A stretch of DNA of 37,307 nt, from NCBI GenBank assembly GCA_002492525.1, contig DKZA01000004.1, positions 6,114-43,420 on the forward strand, written 5' to 3'. Origin of the DNA: Lachnospiraceae bacterium UBA7086. Lineage in GTDB: Bacteria > Bacillota > Clostridia > Lachnospirales > Lachnospiraceae. Below are positions 25,300 through 33,862 of this stretch, in pieces; position 1 is the stretch's first letter, and the number at the start of each line of letters is the position of its first letter. The translations under genes and the position numbers were made by a program. Below the pieces are notes generated by a model that was given only the letters and a program-made list of their open reading frames with translations, searched no databases and was not told the DNA's origin.

Positions 25300-25977
25300 C
25301 TATTTTACTCCATACTGCTCATAATATGCATCAATCGACTGCTTCAATGCATCGTCAATATAAACTTTCCCTTTATAAGGCTTATTGTAAAGGCTCTCTA
25401 CCACATCTTCCATGCTCACAATGGCATTGGCTTCAAACCCATACTTGTGTTTGATCTCTTCCAGTGCGCTCTTTTCACTCTCCAGTCCGCGTTCCATACG
25501 GTTTAAGGATACCATCAGCCCCTTAATCTCCACATCCGCCTGAGCCTTAATGATCGGGAATGTCTCTTCAATAGATTTGCCGGAAGTGGTTACATCCTCA
25601 ATGATCACCACCCGGTCTCCGTCTTTAAGCTTACTGCCCAGAAGAATCCCGGTATCACCATGGTCTTTCACTTCTTTTCTGTTGGAGCAATAACGAATCT
25701 CCTTGCCGTAAAGTTCGCTGATTGCCATTGTTGCCGCCACTGCCAGAGGAATCCCCTTGTATGCAGGTCCAAATAAAACGTCAAAATCCAATCCATAATG
25801 ATCATGAATCGCCTGTGCATAATACTCTCCCAGCCTGCGCAGCTGTGCCCCCGTCACATAAGCGCCCGCGTTCATGAAAAAGGGAGATTTTCTGCCGCTC
25901 TTTAGAGTAAAATCCCCAAATTTGAGCACCTGGCAGTCCACCATGAATTCGATAAACTCCTGTTTGTACTGTTCCAT
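25300..25977 (-). CDS. pyrE: Orotate phosphoribosyltransferase
   Basis: A 225-residue type I phosphoribosyltransferase that makes OMP from orotate and PRPP. The PRPP-binding motif VVIIEDVTTSGKS is present, with FTLKSGRKSPFFMN near the N-terminus, FGPAYKGIPLAVA and the flexible-loop segment SNRKEVKDHGDTG. It follows pyrF by 14 bases. OMP passes to pyrF, the gene just upstream, so the two last steps of UMP synthesis are co-transcribed here. Confidence 0.97.
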   Translation of the reverse strand: MEQYKQEFIEFMVDCQVLKFGDFTLKSGRKSPFFMNAGAYVTGAQLRRLGEYYAQAIHDHYGLDFDVLFGPAYKGIPLAVAATMAISELYGKEIRYCSNRKEVKDHGDTGILLGSKLKDGDRVVIIEDVTTSGKSIEETFPIIKAQADVEIKGLMVSLNRMERGLESEKSALEEIKHKYGFEANAIVSMEDVVESLYNKPYKGKVYIDDALKQSIDAYYEQYGVK

Positions 25978-25991
25978 AGTTCCGAATCCTC

Positions 25992-26939
25992 CTATCTCAG
26001 TGCCTGTGCGATATCTTCCCGCATATCCACAACCGCGGCTCTTGCCGCGTCAGCATAATTCTGTTCTCCGTACTTTCCATATTTTTCCTGCTGATAAGCT
26101 CCGATGATTCCCCGGGAGGAACTGATAATCGCTCCCAAGCCATCTTTATTAAAGAAATGCACAAGGTCTGCACCCTTGCCGCCCTGTGCTCCATAGGCAG
26201 GCACCAGAATATAAGACTTGGGCATAATTTCTCTTAAGACTCTGCCCATTTCCGGATATGTTGCGCCCACCACTGCACCGATATAGCTATACTCCTGTCC
26301 CATATGATCGGCACCCCACCTGGCTACTTGTTCTCCCACCAGTTCATACAGCGGTCTTGCCTTAGAAGCATCCGTACACCCATCCGGCAATACCAGACGA
26401 TCCTGAAACTCCCCGCTGCTGGGATTAGAGGTCTTGACCAGAATAAACAAGCCCTTTTTCTCCTGTTTACATACTTCAATGAAGGGCTTCACACCGTCAG
26501 ATCCCAGATAGGGGTTAACGGTGGCAAAATCCTCATCAAACCCGCGACACCTGGCTGAACCGATCTGTACTTGTCCCAGATGCCCCACCGCATAAGCCTC
26601 GGAAGTGGAACCGATATCGCCGCGTTTGATATCTCCCACCACTACCAGACCTTTTTGCTTACAATATTCCACTGTCTTGTGATATACGGCAACTCCCTCC
26701 ACGCCGAACTGCTCATACATGGCAATCTGCGGTTTTACCGCCGGCACCAGATCATACACCGCATCCACGATACCTTTGTTATAGATCCAGACTGCCTCCG
26801 CAGCGCCTCTTAGTGTCTCGCCGTACTCTGCAAACGCCTTTTGTTTGATATGCTCCGGCACAAGTTTCATGGTCGGATCTAATCCGACCATGACAGGCGC
26901 CTGTTTCTTTTTGATATTTTCAATTAACTTACCGATCAT
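25992..26939 (-). CDS. pyrF: Orotidine 5'-phosphate decarboxylase, subfamily 2
   Basis: A 315-residue OMP decarboxylase, the last step of UMP synthesis. Marks are MVGLDPT near the N-terminus, VVVGDIKRGDIGSTSEAY with the catalytic Lys and Asp set, and VGATYPE further on. The length of more than 300 places it in the longer subfamily 2 form. The ATG overlaps the stop of the Nudix-like gene by four bases (ATGA), so they are translationally coupled. The promoter at 27374-27402 serves all three genes. Confidence 0.97.
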   Translation of the reverse strand: MIGKLIENIKKKQAPVMVGLDPTMKLVPEHIKQKAFAEYGETLRGAAEAVWIYNKGIVDAVYDLVPAVKPQIAMYEQFGVEGVAVYHKTVEYCKQKGLVVVGDIKRGDIGSTSEAYAVGHLGQVQIGSARCRGFDEDFATVNPYLGSDGVKPFIEVCKQEKKGLFILVKTSNPSSGEFQDRLVLPDGCTDASKARPLYELVGEQVARWGADHMGQEYSYIGAVVGATYPEMGRVLREIMPKSYILVPAYGAQGGKGADLVHFFNKDGLGAIISSSRGIIGAYQQEKYGKYGEQNYADAARAAVVDMREDIAQALR

Positions 26940-27349
26940 AGTGTTTTTCCTTCCAAGTCCTTAAGTACATACTGATTCTCAATATAGTAAGGGAACTGTT
27001 CTCTCTTTACCCACTCCCAGCTGCCATATTCTTCCGGCAAAATAATATTGGACTCATCCTCCTCCGCGATGGAACATAAATAAGCAATACCGACACAGTG
27101 AGTCTCCCCAATCAGCTGTGACCAGGTATATTCAATCTTCTCAATCGTACCGTTCACAGACAAAAGCTCCGTGATCGCGTGAAGCATGGCCTCATCCGGC
27201 GCCTCTCCATGCGCAACTTCCGCATCAATAAATTCCCATACAAAGGGTTCCGGAATATGATCGTCTACCCATCTTTTGATCAGCAGATACTTGTCGTCTT
27301 TCTTGATGATACCTTTTACCCGCACATATGTACTCTTCATCTCATCCAC
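26936..27349 (-). CDS. Degenerate Nudix-fold protein in the pyrimidine operon
   Basis: A 137-residue protein with the length and order of a Nudix domain (beta strands VRVKGIIKKDDKYLLIKR, then the Nudix-box region at about 43-66). The box reads AEVAHGEAPDEAMLHAITELLSVNG (split here at the helix) and lacks the Arg and two of the Glu residues of the canonical REUxEExGU, so catalysis of pyrophosphate bonds is doubtful. It may bind a nucleotide without cutting it. The stop overlaps the pyrF start by four bases, suggesting a role in the pyrimidine unit, for example in regulation. The ATG has AAGGGAG 7 bases upstream. Confidence 0.8.
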   Translation of the reverse strand: MDEMKSTYVRVKGIIKKDDKYLLIKRWVDDHIPEPFVWEFIDAEVAHGEAPDEAMLHAITELLSVNGTIEKIEYTWSQLIGETHCVGIAYLCSIAEEDESNIILPEEYGSWEWVKREQFPYYIENQYVLKDLEGKTL

Positions 27350-27373
27350 ACGCTCCCTTATTCTTTTGGTTTC

Positions 27374-27402
27374 ATACTACCATTGCCCGATTTCCTTGTC
27401 AA
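27374..27402 (-). promoter_or_regulatory. Strong promoter of the Nudix-pyrF-pyrE operon
   Basis: On the minus strand TTGACA (27397-27402) and TAGTAT (27374-27379) are separated by 17 bases. Transcription would start near 27367, about 17 bases before the ATG at 27349, so the message has almost no leader and no room for a PyrR or attenuator structure. Confidence 0.8.
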
Positions 27403-27406
27403 TTCC

Positions 27407-28474
27407 TCATCTTGTCTGTAAGAAATCATACTCTCTCTTCGCCGTCTCGTCATCCGGATAACTTCGCATATAACTGTTCATCAGCGCCGCCGCCGTCTTA
27501 TAATCGCCCATATATTCGTAAGCTACGATCTCATTAAACTTAAGCGTCTGCATCATACCGTTATCCTCAACGTTCATAGCCGCCTGAAAAGCCGCAAGGG
27601 CCGAATCATATTCACCCATCTGCATCCGGCATAATCCCAGCTGATTGTAAATCTCCGCCTTCGTCTGGTCATACTCCGCATAATCCGCATAAATGGAGGC
27701 CGCATAATTAAAATCTCCCAGTTCCTCATAGGTCCTGCCCAGATAAAGCGCCGCGCCATAATCCGTTGTGGTCTTTAAATTGGTAAGAAAGTTACGGGCA
27801 TTCTCATAATCACCCATATAGTAACAGATCCGGCCCATATCATAATCTGAGATAGATTTCTCATTCTCCGTCATGGCATTTTGCAGATATCCCTGCCCTG
27901 CTTCTTTGTACCCGTACTCATCCAACACCATATATATGCGTATCATCTGATCATAATTCTTTGGGTCCAGAGCAATGGCCGCGTCAAAATCCGCCTGCGC
28001 CTTTTCAAAGTCATTCTGAGACAATTCCACACACCCCCGCAGATAATAAGCATCCATTTCTTTGGGCCGAAGCGCCAGAATCGCATTGTAAGCCTGTATT
28101 GCTTCCTGCGCCTGCCCGTTCTTAAAATAAGCCGTGGCCAGATAATAGTTCATATCAAAGTCCATATCTTCCACTCTGCCATTACTCAGTTTCAAAGCCG
28201 CCTCCAGATAAGCGATCGCTGATTCATAATCTGTCTTACCCATATAGGCAATTCCCATGCCCCGATACAGCAGTCTTTTATCTTCGCCGTTCTCTTCTCC
28301 GGTGCTAAAAAGCGAAAGCGCCTCGTCATAGCGCAGCTCCTGCACTGCCGTCATACCCTGTTTGGTATAACTTTCCACACCCTCCGCACCGCAACCGGTA
28401 AGTAAGGTTCCCAGGCAGACTACACAGACTGCAACTCTGATTTTTATCTTATTGTATGTCTTACGAGATTTCAC
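27407..28474 (-). CDS. TPR-repeat lipoprotein
   Basis: A 355-residue lipoprotein. The signal peptide ends in the lipobox LLTGC (Cys28), giving lipid anchoring outside the membrane. The rest consists of about eight tetratricopeptide repeats (for example YYLATAYFKNGQAQEAIQAYNAIL and YNQLGLCRMQMGEYDSALAAF), a helical scaffold that holds protein partners. It starts with GTG, with AGGGAG six bases upstream. A promoter lies upstream (28524-28552). The partner is unknown. The stop is about 5 bases from the -35 of the pyrimidine promoter. Confidence 0.88.
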   Translation of the reverse strand: MKSRKTYNKIKIRVAVCVVCLGTLLTGCGAEGVESYTKQGMTAVQELRYDEALSLFSTGEENGEDKRLLYRGMGIAYMGKTDYESAIAYLEAALKLSNGRVEDMDFDMNYYLATAYFKNGQAQEAIQAYNAILALRPKEMDAYYLRGCVELSQNDFEKAQADFDAAIALDPKNYDQMIRIYMVLDEYGYKEAGQGYLQNAMTENEKSISDYDMGRICYYMGDYENARNFLTNLKTTTDYGAALYLGRTYEELGDFNYAASIYADYAEYDQTKAEIYNQLGLCRMQMGEYDSALAAFQAAMNVEDNGMMQTLKFNEIVAYEYMGDYKTAAALMNSYMRSYPDDETAKREYDFLQTR

Positions 28475-28523
28475 TTTTGTCTCCCTATATCCACCCTTTG
28501 TCCGTTATCCTCTTATCTTTTCT

Positions 28524-28552
28524 ATCTTACCACACCATCTTCCACAAGCCAA
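28524..28552 (-). promoter_or_regulatory. Predicted promoter of the TPR lipoprotein gene
   Basis: On the minus strand TTGGCT (28547-28552) and TAAGAT (28524-28529) are separated by 17 bases, giving a start near 28517 and a leader of about 43 bases. Confidence 0.55.
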
Positions 28553-28571
28553 GCAGAGAAATGATAAACCC

Positions 28572-28623
28572 TTACTTTTCACACCTACGCCATTTATCAG
28601 CCTGGCTAGCATGTGAAAAGCAA
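28572..28623. repeat. 52-bp palindromic repeat, short version
   Basis: The ends TTACTTTTCAC (28572-28582) and GTGAAAAGCAA (28613-28623) are inverted. The left 33 bases match the right end of the 211-bp element at 33563-33773 (inverted) with two substitutions and a one-base gap before TATCAGCCTG, and the last 20 bases match its left end. The element is thus the two outer ends of the longer copy joined together, with the middle missing. It lies just after the DUF218 gene stop and 20 bases upstream of the TPR lipoprotein promoter. Confidence 0.85.
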
Positions 28624-28632
28624 ATAAACTCA

Positions 28633-29388
28633 CTACAACATATTCCCGCAAACCAGATCTTTCATCACCCCGAAGAATTCCCGCATCAGATTGTTGGGCT
28701 GCAAATAAACATTAGAGCGCGCCGCGATTCCGCAAGCGTTCTCAAAGCCTGCATGCCTCGCCAGCATCACGCCCCGGAACACATGAAAATTGTTCGTGAC
28801 AATCCCCACATCCGCATCCGTTCTGCCAATCAATTCTGCGCTGTACGCAATATTCTGCGAAGTGTCCGTGGACTTATCCTCCATCAGAATCCGTTCCGGT
28901 GAGATACCCTTTTCCACCAGATATTGGTACATGCCCTCCGCTTCGGTACAGGGCTCGTTGCTGCCCTGCCCGCCGGAAACCACACAAACCGTCTCCTCAT
29001 TAGCCATCAGATACTCATAGGCCGCATCCAGACGGAATTTCAATACCACACTGGGGCCAGCCGGTTTCATCTGCGCTCCCAACACAATGATATAATCCAG
29101 GTCTTCCCTGCCTTTGTCCCCATAGTGAGCGAAAATACAGCCTTCCACCACCAGGAACAACACAATCCCTGCCGCCGCTGCCAGGCCGATTCCCCGCCGC
29201 AGCGCCAGGGGTAATTGACTCCACCAGTCAAATTTTATCATCAACGCCAATCCAATCAGAAACAGGCCTCCCACGCCCCAGATCATATAAAAATGACTTC
29301 CTGATCTGATCATAAATACCACCAGACAATAAAAGAAGCATAACAGCGCCGCCAACATACAGATGATCACCATAATTTTCTTCCTCAT
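28633..29388 (-). CDS. DUF218 (YdcF/SanA-like) membrane protein
   Basis: A 251-residue protein with three hydrophobic helices (about 4-24, 32-50 and 66-87) and a C-terminal DUF218 domain (about 100-250). Family marks are YIIVLGAQ, VVSGGQGSNE and NFHVFRG. Proteins of this family (YdcF, SanA, ElyC) act on envelope or S-adenosylmethionine-related functions, but no fixed reaction is known. The ATG overlaps the stop of the EAL gene by four bases, so it is coupled to the cyclic di-GMP protein. Confidence 0.88.
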   Translation of the reverse strand: MRKKIMVIICMLAALLCFFYCLVVFMIRSGSHFYMIWGVGGLFLIGLALMIKFDWWSQLPLALRRGIGLAAAAGIVLFLVVEGCIFAHYGDKGREDLDYIIVLGAQMKPAGPSVVLKFRLDAAYEYLMANEETVCVVSGGQGSNEPCTEAEGMYQYLVEKGISPERILMEDKSTDTSQNIAYSAELIGRTDADVGIVTNNFHVFRGVMLARHAGFENACGIAARSNVYLQPNNLMREFFGVMKDLVCGNML

Positions 29389-32303
29389 ACCAACATTCCC
29401 TCAAACTCATTTTCCGGAACCGGCCTGCAATAACGGTACCCCTGGGCCACATAGGCACCAATTTCCATCATAAGTTCCGTATCGTTTTGTGTTTCTACGC
29501 CCTCACAGACCACCTGGGCCTCCAGGTCTTTTGCCAGATTTACGATATTCTTCATTATCTGCACCTGTCTGGTACGGTTCTCATTGTTTAGCAGGAAAGA
29601 CCTGTCCAGTTTGATCACGGACGCCGGAATCTGCTCAAACACTCCCAGAGAAGAATAGCCCGACCCAAAGTCGTCAATAGACAGTCTGACGCCGTTGGCC
29701 CTTAGGACTGCCACATTTTCCTTTACTTTCTGCTGCTGCATCTCCTCCACCACCAGAGTCTCCGTAATCTCCACCTCAATCAGCTCTTTGGGCACCTGAT
29801 ATTTGTTGATCACAGCCTCAAACTTCTCCGGAAACCCGTCTTTTACAAAATGCAGCCGGGAAAAATTGCAGGAGACCGGCACTACCCGTTTCCCTTCGTC
29901 GATTCTCTTACGAAGCATCCGGCAGACACTCTCCATCACAAAGAAATCAATCTCCGTAATCCTGCCGGTCTGCTCATAGTACGGCACAAAAAAGCCCGGT
30001 GCCCGGATTGCTCCGTTATCTGTGGGATCCTTAAAACGCACCAATGCTTCTGCTCCTACGATCTGCTCATTGCGAATATCCACCTTGGCCTGATAATAAG
30101 CCACAAAATCCTTTTGAAAGTCTACCGAATCCAAAAGTTTCTCCCTCTCATGCCGCTCCCGCAGCTGCCCCCTCATCGCATCGTCGTAAACCCGGATGGC
30201 ATTAGTATGGCTGTCCTTTAACGGATCTACCGCCTGAATCGCATAAGAGAGCGCCAGCTGAATATCCGTATCCTCCTGTTCGATTGCACAGATACCCATA
30301 GCATGTGCCATCCGGATCCCAGTCTCTTCATAAATCCGTTCGGATATTCCGTCTGCAATATTCATGATACGCCGCTTTAGGGACTCTATATTTTCATAAC
30401 AGACAAAGAGCACAAAATGACTGCCATAACTTCTCGCATATAATTCTTTCACACTGTCGATTTTTGCGGATATCTCCTGAATGGAAAGTTCCAGGATCCG
30501 CTGGCCCGCATGCCATCCATAAATTGCATTATAGCTCTTGAACTGACAGATATCCGTATACACAATAGCGTACTTAAGGAACCTGTCCTCTGTCAGCTTT
30601 AAGGATGCCCTGTATTTTAAATAATTCAGATTCCATATATTAAATTCCGTGTCCTTATACATCAATTTCTGAATTCTTCTGCTGTTCTTTAACATATTAT
30701 ACAGCACCAGAATCACCAATAAAGCACAGACTGTCAAGATCAGGATAATAGGAATACTGTGGTCACTGATAAAGGTCTCTATGCTCATCCTGGCATAGAA
30801 ATTGTCCCGAAGCATATAGTCATTCACCATCTTATCCGTAACAGCCAGAAGTTCCTTGTTCATAATGCCCAGAAGCGGCGAATCCTGATCATCCCTCACC
30901 GCCATATATACCATGCGCGAATCATTTAAAACATTATGTATTTCAAGCTTTCCCAGAGAAAAACCGGTTCCCATCAGATACTCTGCCAGATATCCGTCAC
31001 ACAAAGCCGCATCCGCCTCGCCCGATTCCACCGCATAGAGACATTCTTCCTGAGAATCCAACACCATGATCTGATCCAGATCTTTCACGAATCCCTGGTT
31101 CCCGTCTCCGGAAATACCGCTGTTAGTCACTGCCAGCATTGTAATCTGTTCCACTTTATTACTCCGCTTTCTGACGATAACCTGGGGCACCTGCGCATAT
31201 CCCTTGGTCACGGCTATTCCTTCCTCCTTCATAAAACCAGGGGATTCATCACAATAACTTAAGATATCGATACTCCCTGCCCAAAGCGCCTTTCTGGCCT
31301 CTTCCATATTCGCCATTCTCACATAAGCAAAGGACACACCCGTGCTCACCGCCACCTCGTCAAGCACTTGAACAGAAAGTCCCTGATATTCCCCATTCTC
31401 ATCCTCATAGGAAAAAGGATAATAGCCATCCAGATATCCTACCGTCAAAGTCCCCTTTTGATCGATATACTGCTTTTCTTCACTGGTCAAAAGAACGGTC
31501 TGATCCAGGCGGCTGTCGTAATATTTCACCATCAGCTCATTTTCCAATTCCGGCCGATTCATCTTCAAATCCGCAATACCCTGATTCAACTCCCGCATCA
31601 CATCACTGTTCCCCTGATAGGAAATATAATAAAACGGCATGGGCGCAAACCGCCCGATCACCCTCTGGCCTTCGCGCACCTCCGTGAGAGAATGTACCAG
31701 CGCGTCAATCTCTCCGTCCGCCAATGCCTTATGCAAAGCAGCCGTATCCTCATACTCCCGCACCTTAGGGCTTAAAATATGATGGTCCGCCAGATATTCG
31801 TTAAACTCCTGTCTTCTGACATACGTTGACACAATGCCATAAGTAATATCCTGCATGGCATCAAAATCCTCATAGGCAAGCGTACTGTCTCCTGCCACCG
31901 CAATGGCACCGAAAGTATAACCGCTGGCCAGACTGGCATACTGGAACTTTTCGGCCCGTTCTCCGGAATACTGGGCAGACCCCACCAGATCCAGTTCCTT
32001 CTCTTCCAAACGCCGAAGAGCATCATCCCAACTATCACAAGGCACATACTCTATCTCCCAATTCACATAATCACACAGATTCTCCAGATATTCCACATCC
32101 ATACCATTGTAACTGCCGTCCTGACTGATCCCGTGATATCCCTCCATGGGGAAAAATCCAACCTTCACCGTGCGTTTCTGCGCCGCATGTACCACACCTG
32201 CGTCCCGTCCCATAACAAATACCGCCCCAAATACAGCTGTGAAAAGCAGCAGGGCGGTCAGATTTATCCAAGTGTACACTTTTCTTTTTATTCTATTTTC
32301 CAT
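29385..32303 (-). CDS. Two-SBP, degenerate-GGDEF, EAL membrane protein
   Basis: A 972-residue signalling protein. An N-terminal signal/anchor (about 10-35) is followed by two extracellular solute-binding (SBP_bac_3-like) domains (about 45-270 and 285-510), a membrane helix (about 520-545), a GGDEF-like domain (about 560-700) and an EAL domain (about 715-965). The GGDEF site reads YGSHF and should not make cyclic di-GMP. The EAL domain keeps its EALVRF motif, ITETLV, SIDDFGSGYSS and CEGVETQ, so it should cut cyclic di-GMP to pGpG. The receptor domains suggest amino acids or peptides as the outside signal. The start is an ATG with AAAGG about 11 bases upstream; a TTG at 32309 is a possible alternative. 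It is coupled to DUF218. Confidence 0.9.
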   Translation of the reverse strand: MENRIKRKVYTWINLTALLLFTAVFGAVFVMGRDAGVVHAAQKRTVKVGFFPMEGYHGISQDGSYNGMDVEYLENLCDYVNWEIEYVPCDSWDDALRRLEEKELDLVGSAQYSGERAEKFQYASLASGYTFGAIAVAGDSTLAYEDFDAMQDITYGIVSTYVRRQEFNEYLADHHILSPKVREYEDTAALHKALADGEIDALVHSLTEVREGQRVIGRFAPMPFYYISYQGNSDVMRELNQGIADLKMNRPELENELMVKYYDSRLDQTVLLTSEEKQYIDQKGTLTVGYLDGYYPFSYEDENGEYQGLSVQVLDEVAVSTGVSFAYVRMANMEEARKALWAGSIDILSYCDESPGFMKEEGIAVTKGYAQVPQVIVRKRSNKVEQITMLAVTNSGISGDGNQGFVKDLDQIMVLDSQEECLYAVESGEADAALCDGYLAEYLMGTGFSLGKLEIHNVLNDSRMVYMAVRDDQDSPLLGIMNKELLAVTDKMVNDYMLRDNFYARMSIETFISDHSIPIILILTVCALLVILVLYNMLKNSRRIQKLMYKDTEFNIWNLNYLKYRASLKLTEDRFLKYAIVYTDICQFKSYNAIYGWHAGQRILELSIQEISAKIDSVKELYARSYGSHFVLFVCYENIESLKRRIMNIADGISERIYEETGIRMAHAMGICAIEQEDTDIQLALSYAIQAVDPLKDSHTNAIRVYDDAMRGQLRERHEREKLLDSVDFQKDFVAYYQAKVDIRNEQIVGAEALVRFKDPTDNGAIRAPGFFVPYYEQTGRITEIDFFVMESVCRMLRKRIDEGKRVVPVSCNFSRLHFVKDGFPEKFEAVINKYQVPKELIEVEITETLVVEEMQQQKVKENVAVLRANGVRLSIDDFGSGYSSLGVFEQIPASVIKLDRSFLLNNENRTRQVQIMKNIVNLAKDLEAQVVCEGVETQNDTELMMEIGAYVAQGYRYCRPVPENEFEGMLV

Positions 32304-32353
32304 AGACAACCATGCCTTTCTTTGGGTATACAGACTCTCCGGTCACTACCTAA

Positions 32354-32362
32354 ATTTTAGCA
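32354..32362 (-). promoter_or_regulatory. Possible extended -10 promoter for the EAL gene
   Basis: On the minus strand TGCTAAAAT is an extended -10 element with no clear -35. Transcription would start near 32347, about 44 bases upstream of the ATG. Confidence 0.4.
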
Positions 32363-32428
32363 TATTTACCATAATTGTACTACTTCTTTCCATATTAATT
32401 TTCCTTTAATTTTGCCAATTCTGTCCTT

Positions 32429-33412
32429 TCATCGTACATATTCAGTCAAAAAACCCTCTATTGTCCCATAATAAGCCTGCGGATCCTTCTCCTGGGTCTG
32501 TCCGTGTCCTGCTCCTTCCACGATCAAAAGTTCCTTCGGGCAGGCCGCAGCTTCATACAGCTTGCATGACATCTCCACGTTAATCATCTTGTCTTCATCC
32601 CCGTGAATAAACAACGTAGGAACCTTACTTTGCTCCACCGCCCGCAGGGCAGAGGCGTCCCGCAGATCATAACCGCCCCGAAGCCGCAGCATCAGACAGG
32701 CAGAATCCACAAAAGGAAATGCCGGCAGGCCAAACCACTCCGTAATCTTATCGCCGAACATCGAATAGGCATCCGTATAAGCGCTGTCAGACACCACCGC
32801 CACAATATGGCCGGAAGGATTCTCTGCGCCTGTCATGATCAGCGCCGTCGCCGCCCCCATGGACTGACCGTGCAGTACGATCTGCGCATCCGGTGTACAG
32901 GTCAGAATATAGTCAATCCACAACTGACAATCGTAATGATCCGTCCAGCCCATGCCGATAAAGTCTCCCTCGCTCTCGCCCTGACACCGAAGATCCGGCA
33001 CCAATACATGAAACCCCTGCTCATAATACCAGTAGGCAAACTGATACATCTCCTCCTTCCACCCAGTATAGCCGTGCAGTAAAAGCACCCACCTGTCACT
33101 GTCCTGCGGGGCCGCAAATTCCGCCGCAATAAGTGTGTAGCCATCATCGGTCTGCACAGAAAGTTTCTTTCGCCCGGCTGTTTCAAGCCACTGAGCTGTA
33201 TCTGCAAGAAGCTTGCTTCTGTTCTCCTGGATATCCGTTGTCTGCACCTGTTCCGAATAACATTTTCTGGTAATATCTTCAAAAGCATTTAACCGATCCA
33301 TAAAAGAAGGAACCAGGCAGGCGCTGACAAGAAAATAAACCAGTATCACATAGGCAATAAAACAGAACAGGATGATAAAAAGAATGGCTTTTATGACTTT
33401 CTTCTTTCGCAT
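32429..33412 (-). CDS. Membrane-anchored alpha/beta hydrolase
   Basis: A 327-residue protein with one N-terminal helix (about 7-32) and an alpha/beta-hydrolase domain outside. The oxyanion region is LLHGYTGWKE (111-120). The nucleophile elbow is GQSMG with Ser184. The acid is in HGDEDKMINVEMS and the catalytic His in GAGHGQ. The order and PDLRCQGESEG fit the S9-like/serine aminopeptidase-type hydrolases that cleave small esters or peptides. The natural substrate is unknown. AAAAGGGG precedes the ATG by seven bases. Confidence 0.92.
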   Translation of the reverse strand: MRKKKVIKAILFIILFCFIAYVILVYFLVSACLVPSFMDRLNAFEDITRKCYSEQVQTTDIQENRSKLLADTAQWLETAGRKKLSVQTDDGYTLIAAEFAAPQDSDRWVLLLHGYTGWKEEMYQFAYWYYEQGFHVLVPDLRCQGESEGDFIGMGWTDHYDCQLWIDYILTCTPDAQIVLHGQSMGAATALIMTGAENPSGHIVAVVSDSAYTDAYSMFGDKITEWFGLPAFPFVDSACLMLRLRGGYDLRDASALRAVEQSKVPTLFIHGDEDKMINVEMSCKLYEAAACPKELLIVEGAGHGQTQEKDPQAYYGTIEGFLTEYVR

Positions 33413-33562
33413 GGAAATACCCCTTTTGATAGTTTCCTAAATTTATTTGATATAAAAAACGGATTTGAGATACAGGCTGTTTATTCTATTTTTATTGTAT
33501 CATATTGAATATCAAAAAAGGGAAGAATATAATGCCAATCCGGTGTTCGGATATTGTATATA

Positions 33563-33773
33563 TTACTTTTCACATGTTAGCCCAAAGTGTCGCCTAAACA
33601 AATATAAAATTCTTCGTCAGCCCGCTCTCGCTCCTTTCACAGCATAACAGACACTAAGCTCGACGAGTTGCACAGCAACTCATGACCTCGCTAAGTGCTG
33701 ATGCTGTTCCAGGGCCTCCTTAAGAATTTTATATCTGTTCAGGCTGATATATTGGCATAGGCGTGAAAAGTAA
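33563..33773. repeat. 211-bp palindromic element, long version
   Basis: The ends are perfect inverted 11-mers, TTACTTTTCAC (33563-33573) and GTGAAAAGTAA (33763-33773). The 52-base arms (33563-33614 and 33722-33773) match at about 38 of 52 positions, with a perfect inner run of 13 at the core. The 107-base middle contains further inverted pairs: ACAGCAT (33639-33645) with ATGCTGT (33701-33707) and GAGTTGC (33665-33671) with GCAACTC (33675-33681). It has no long reading frame. It could fold into a long imperfect hairpin. TTGTAT occurs near both ends (33554-33559 and 33775-33780), but not directly at them. Confidence 0.85.
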
Positions 33774-33794
33774 CTTGTATTTATGTCGCAGGTG

Positions 33795-33823
33795 TTTCCT
33801 TTGGCTTATTCATGCTGTATAAT
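33795..33823 (+). promoter_or_regulatory. Probable promoter of the CPBP protease gene
   Basis: A perfect TATAAT lies at 33818-33823. The -35 at 17 bases is weak (TTTCCT at 33795-33800). The start near 33830 leaves a leader of about 33 bases. It begins only about 20 bases after the palindromic element. Confidence 0.45.
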
Positions 33824-33862
33824 ATTGTTCGTATTCTATCAGTCCACGAAGGAGAAATACCC

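Larger units (their letters stand above)
33413..33862. other. 450-bp gap between divergent genes
   Basis: This stretch separates the hydrolase (minus) from the CPBP protease (plus). The left third (33413-33562) is AT-rich and should hold the hydrolase promoter, though no convincing hexamer pair was found. The centre is the 211-bp palindromic element. The right end holds a promoter for the protease. I see no gene here. Confidence 0.7.

Noticed and set aside
33554..33780. TTGTAT on both sides of the long palindrome as a target-site duplication
   Set aside because: The copies are not at the exact ends and are offset differently (3 and 1 bases), so a duplication cannot be claimed.
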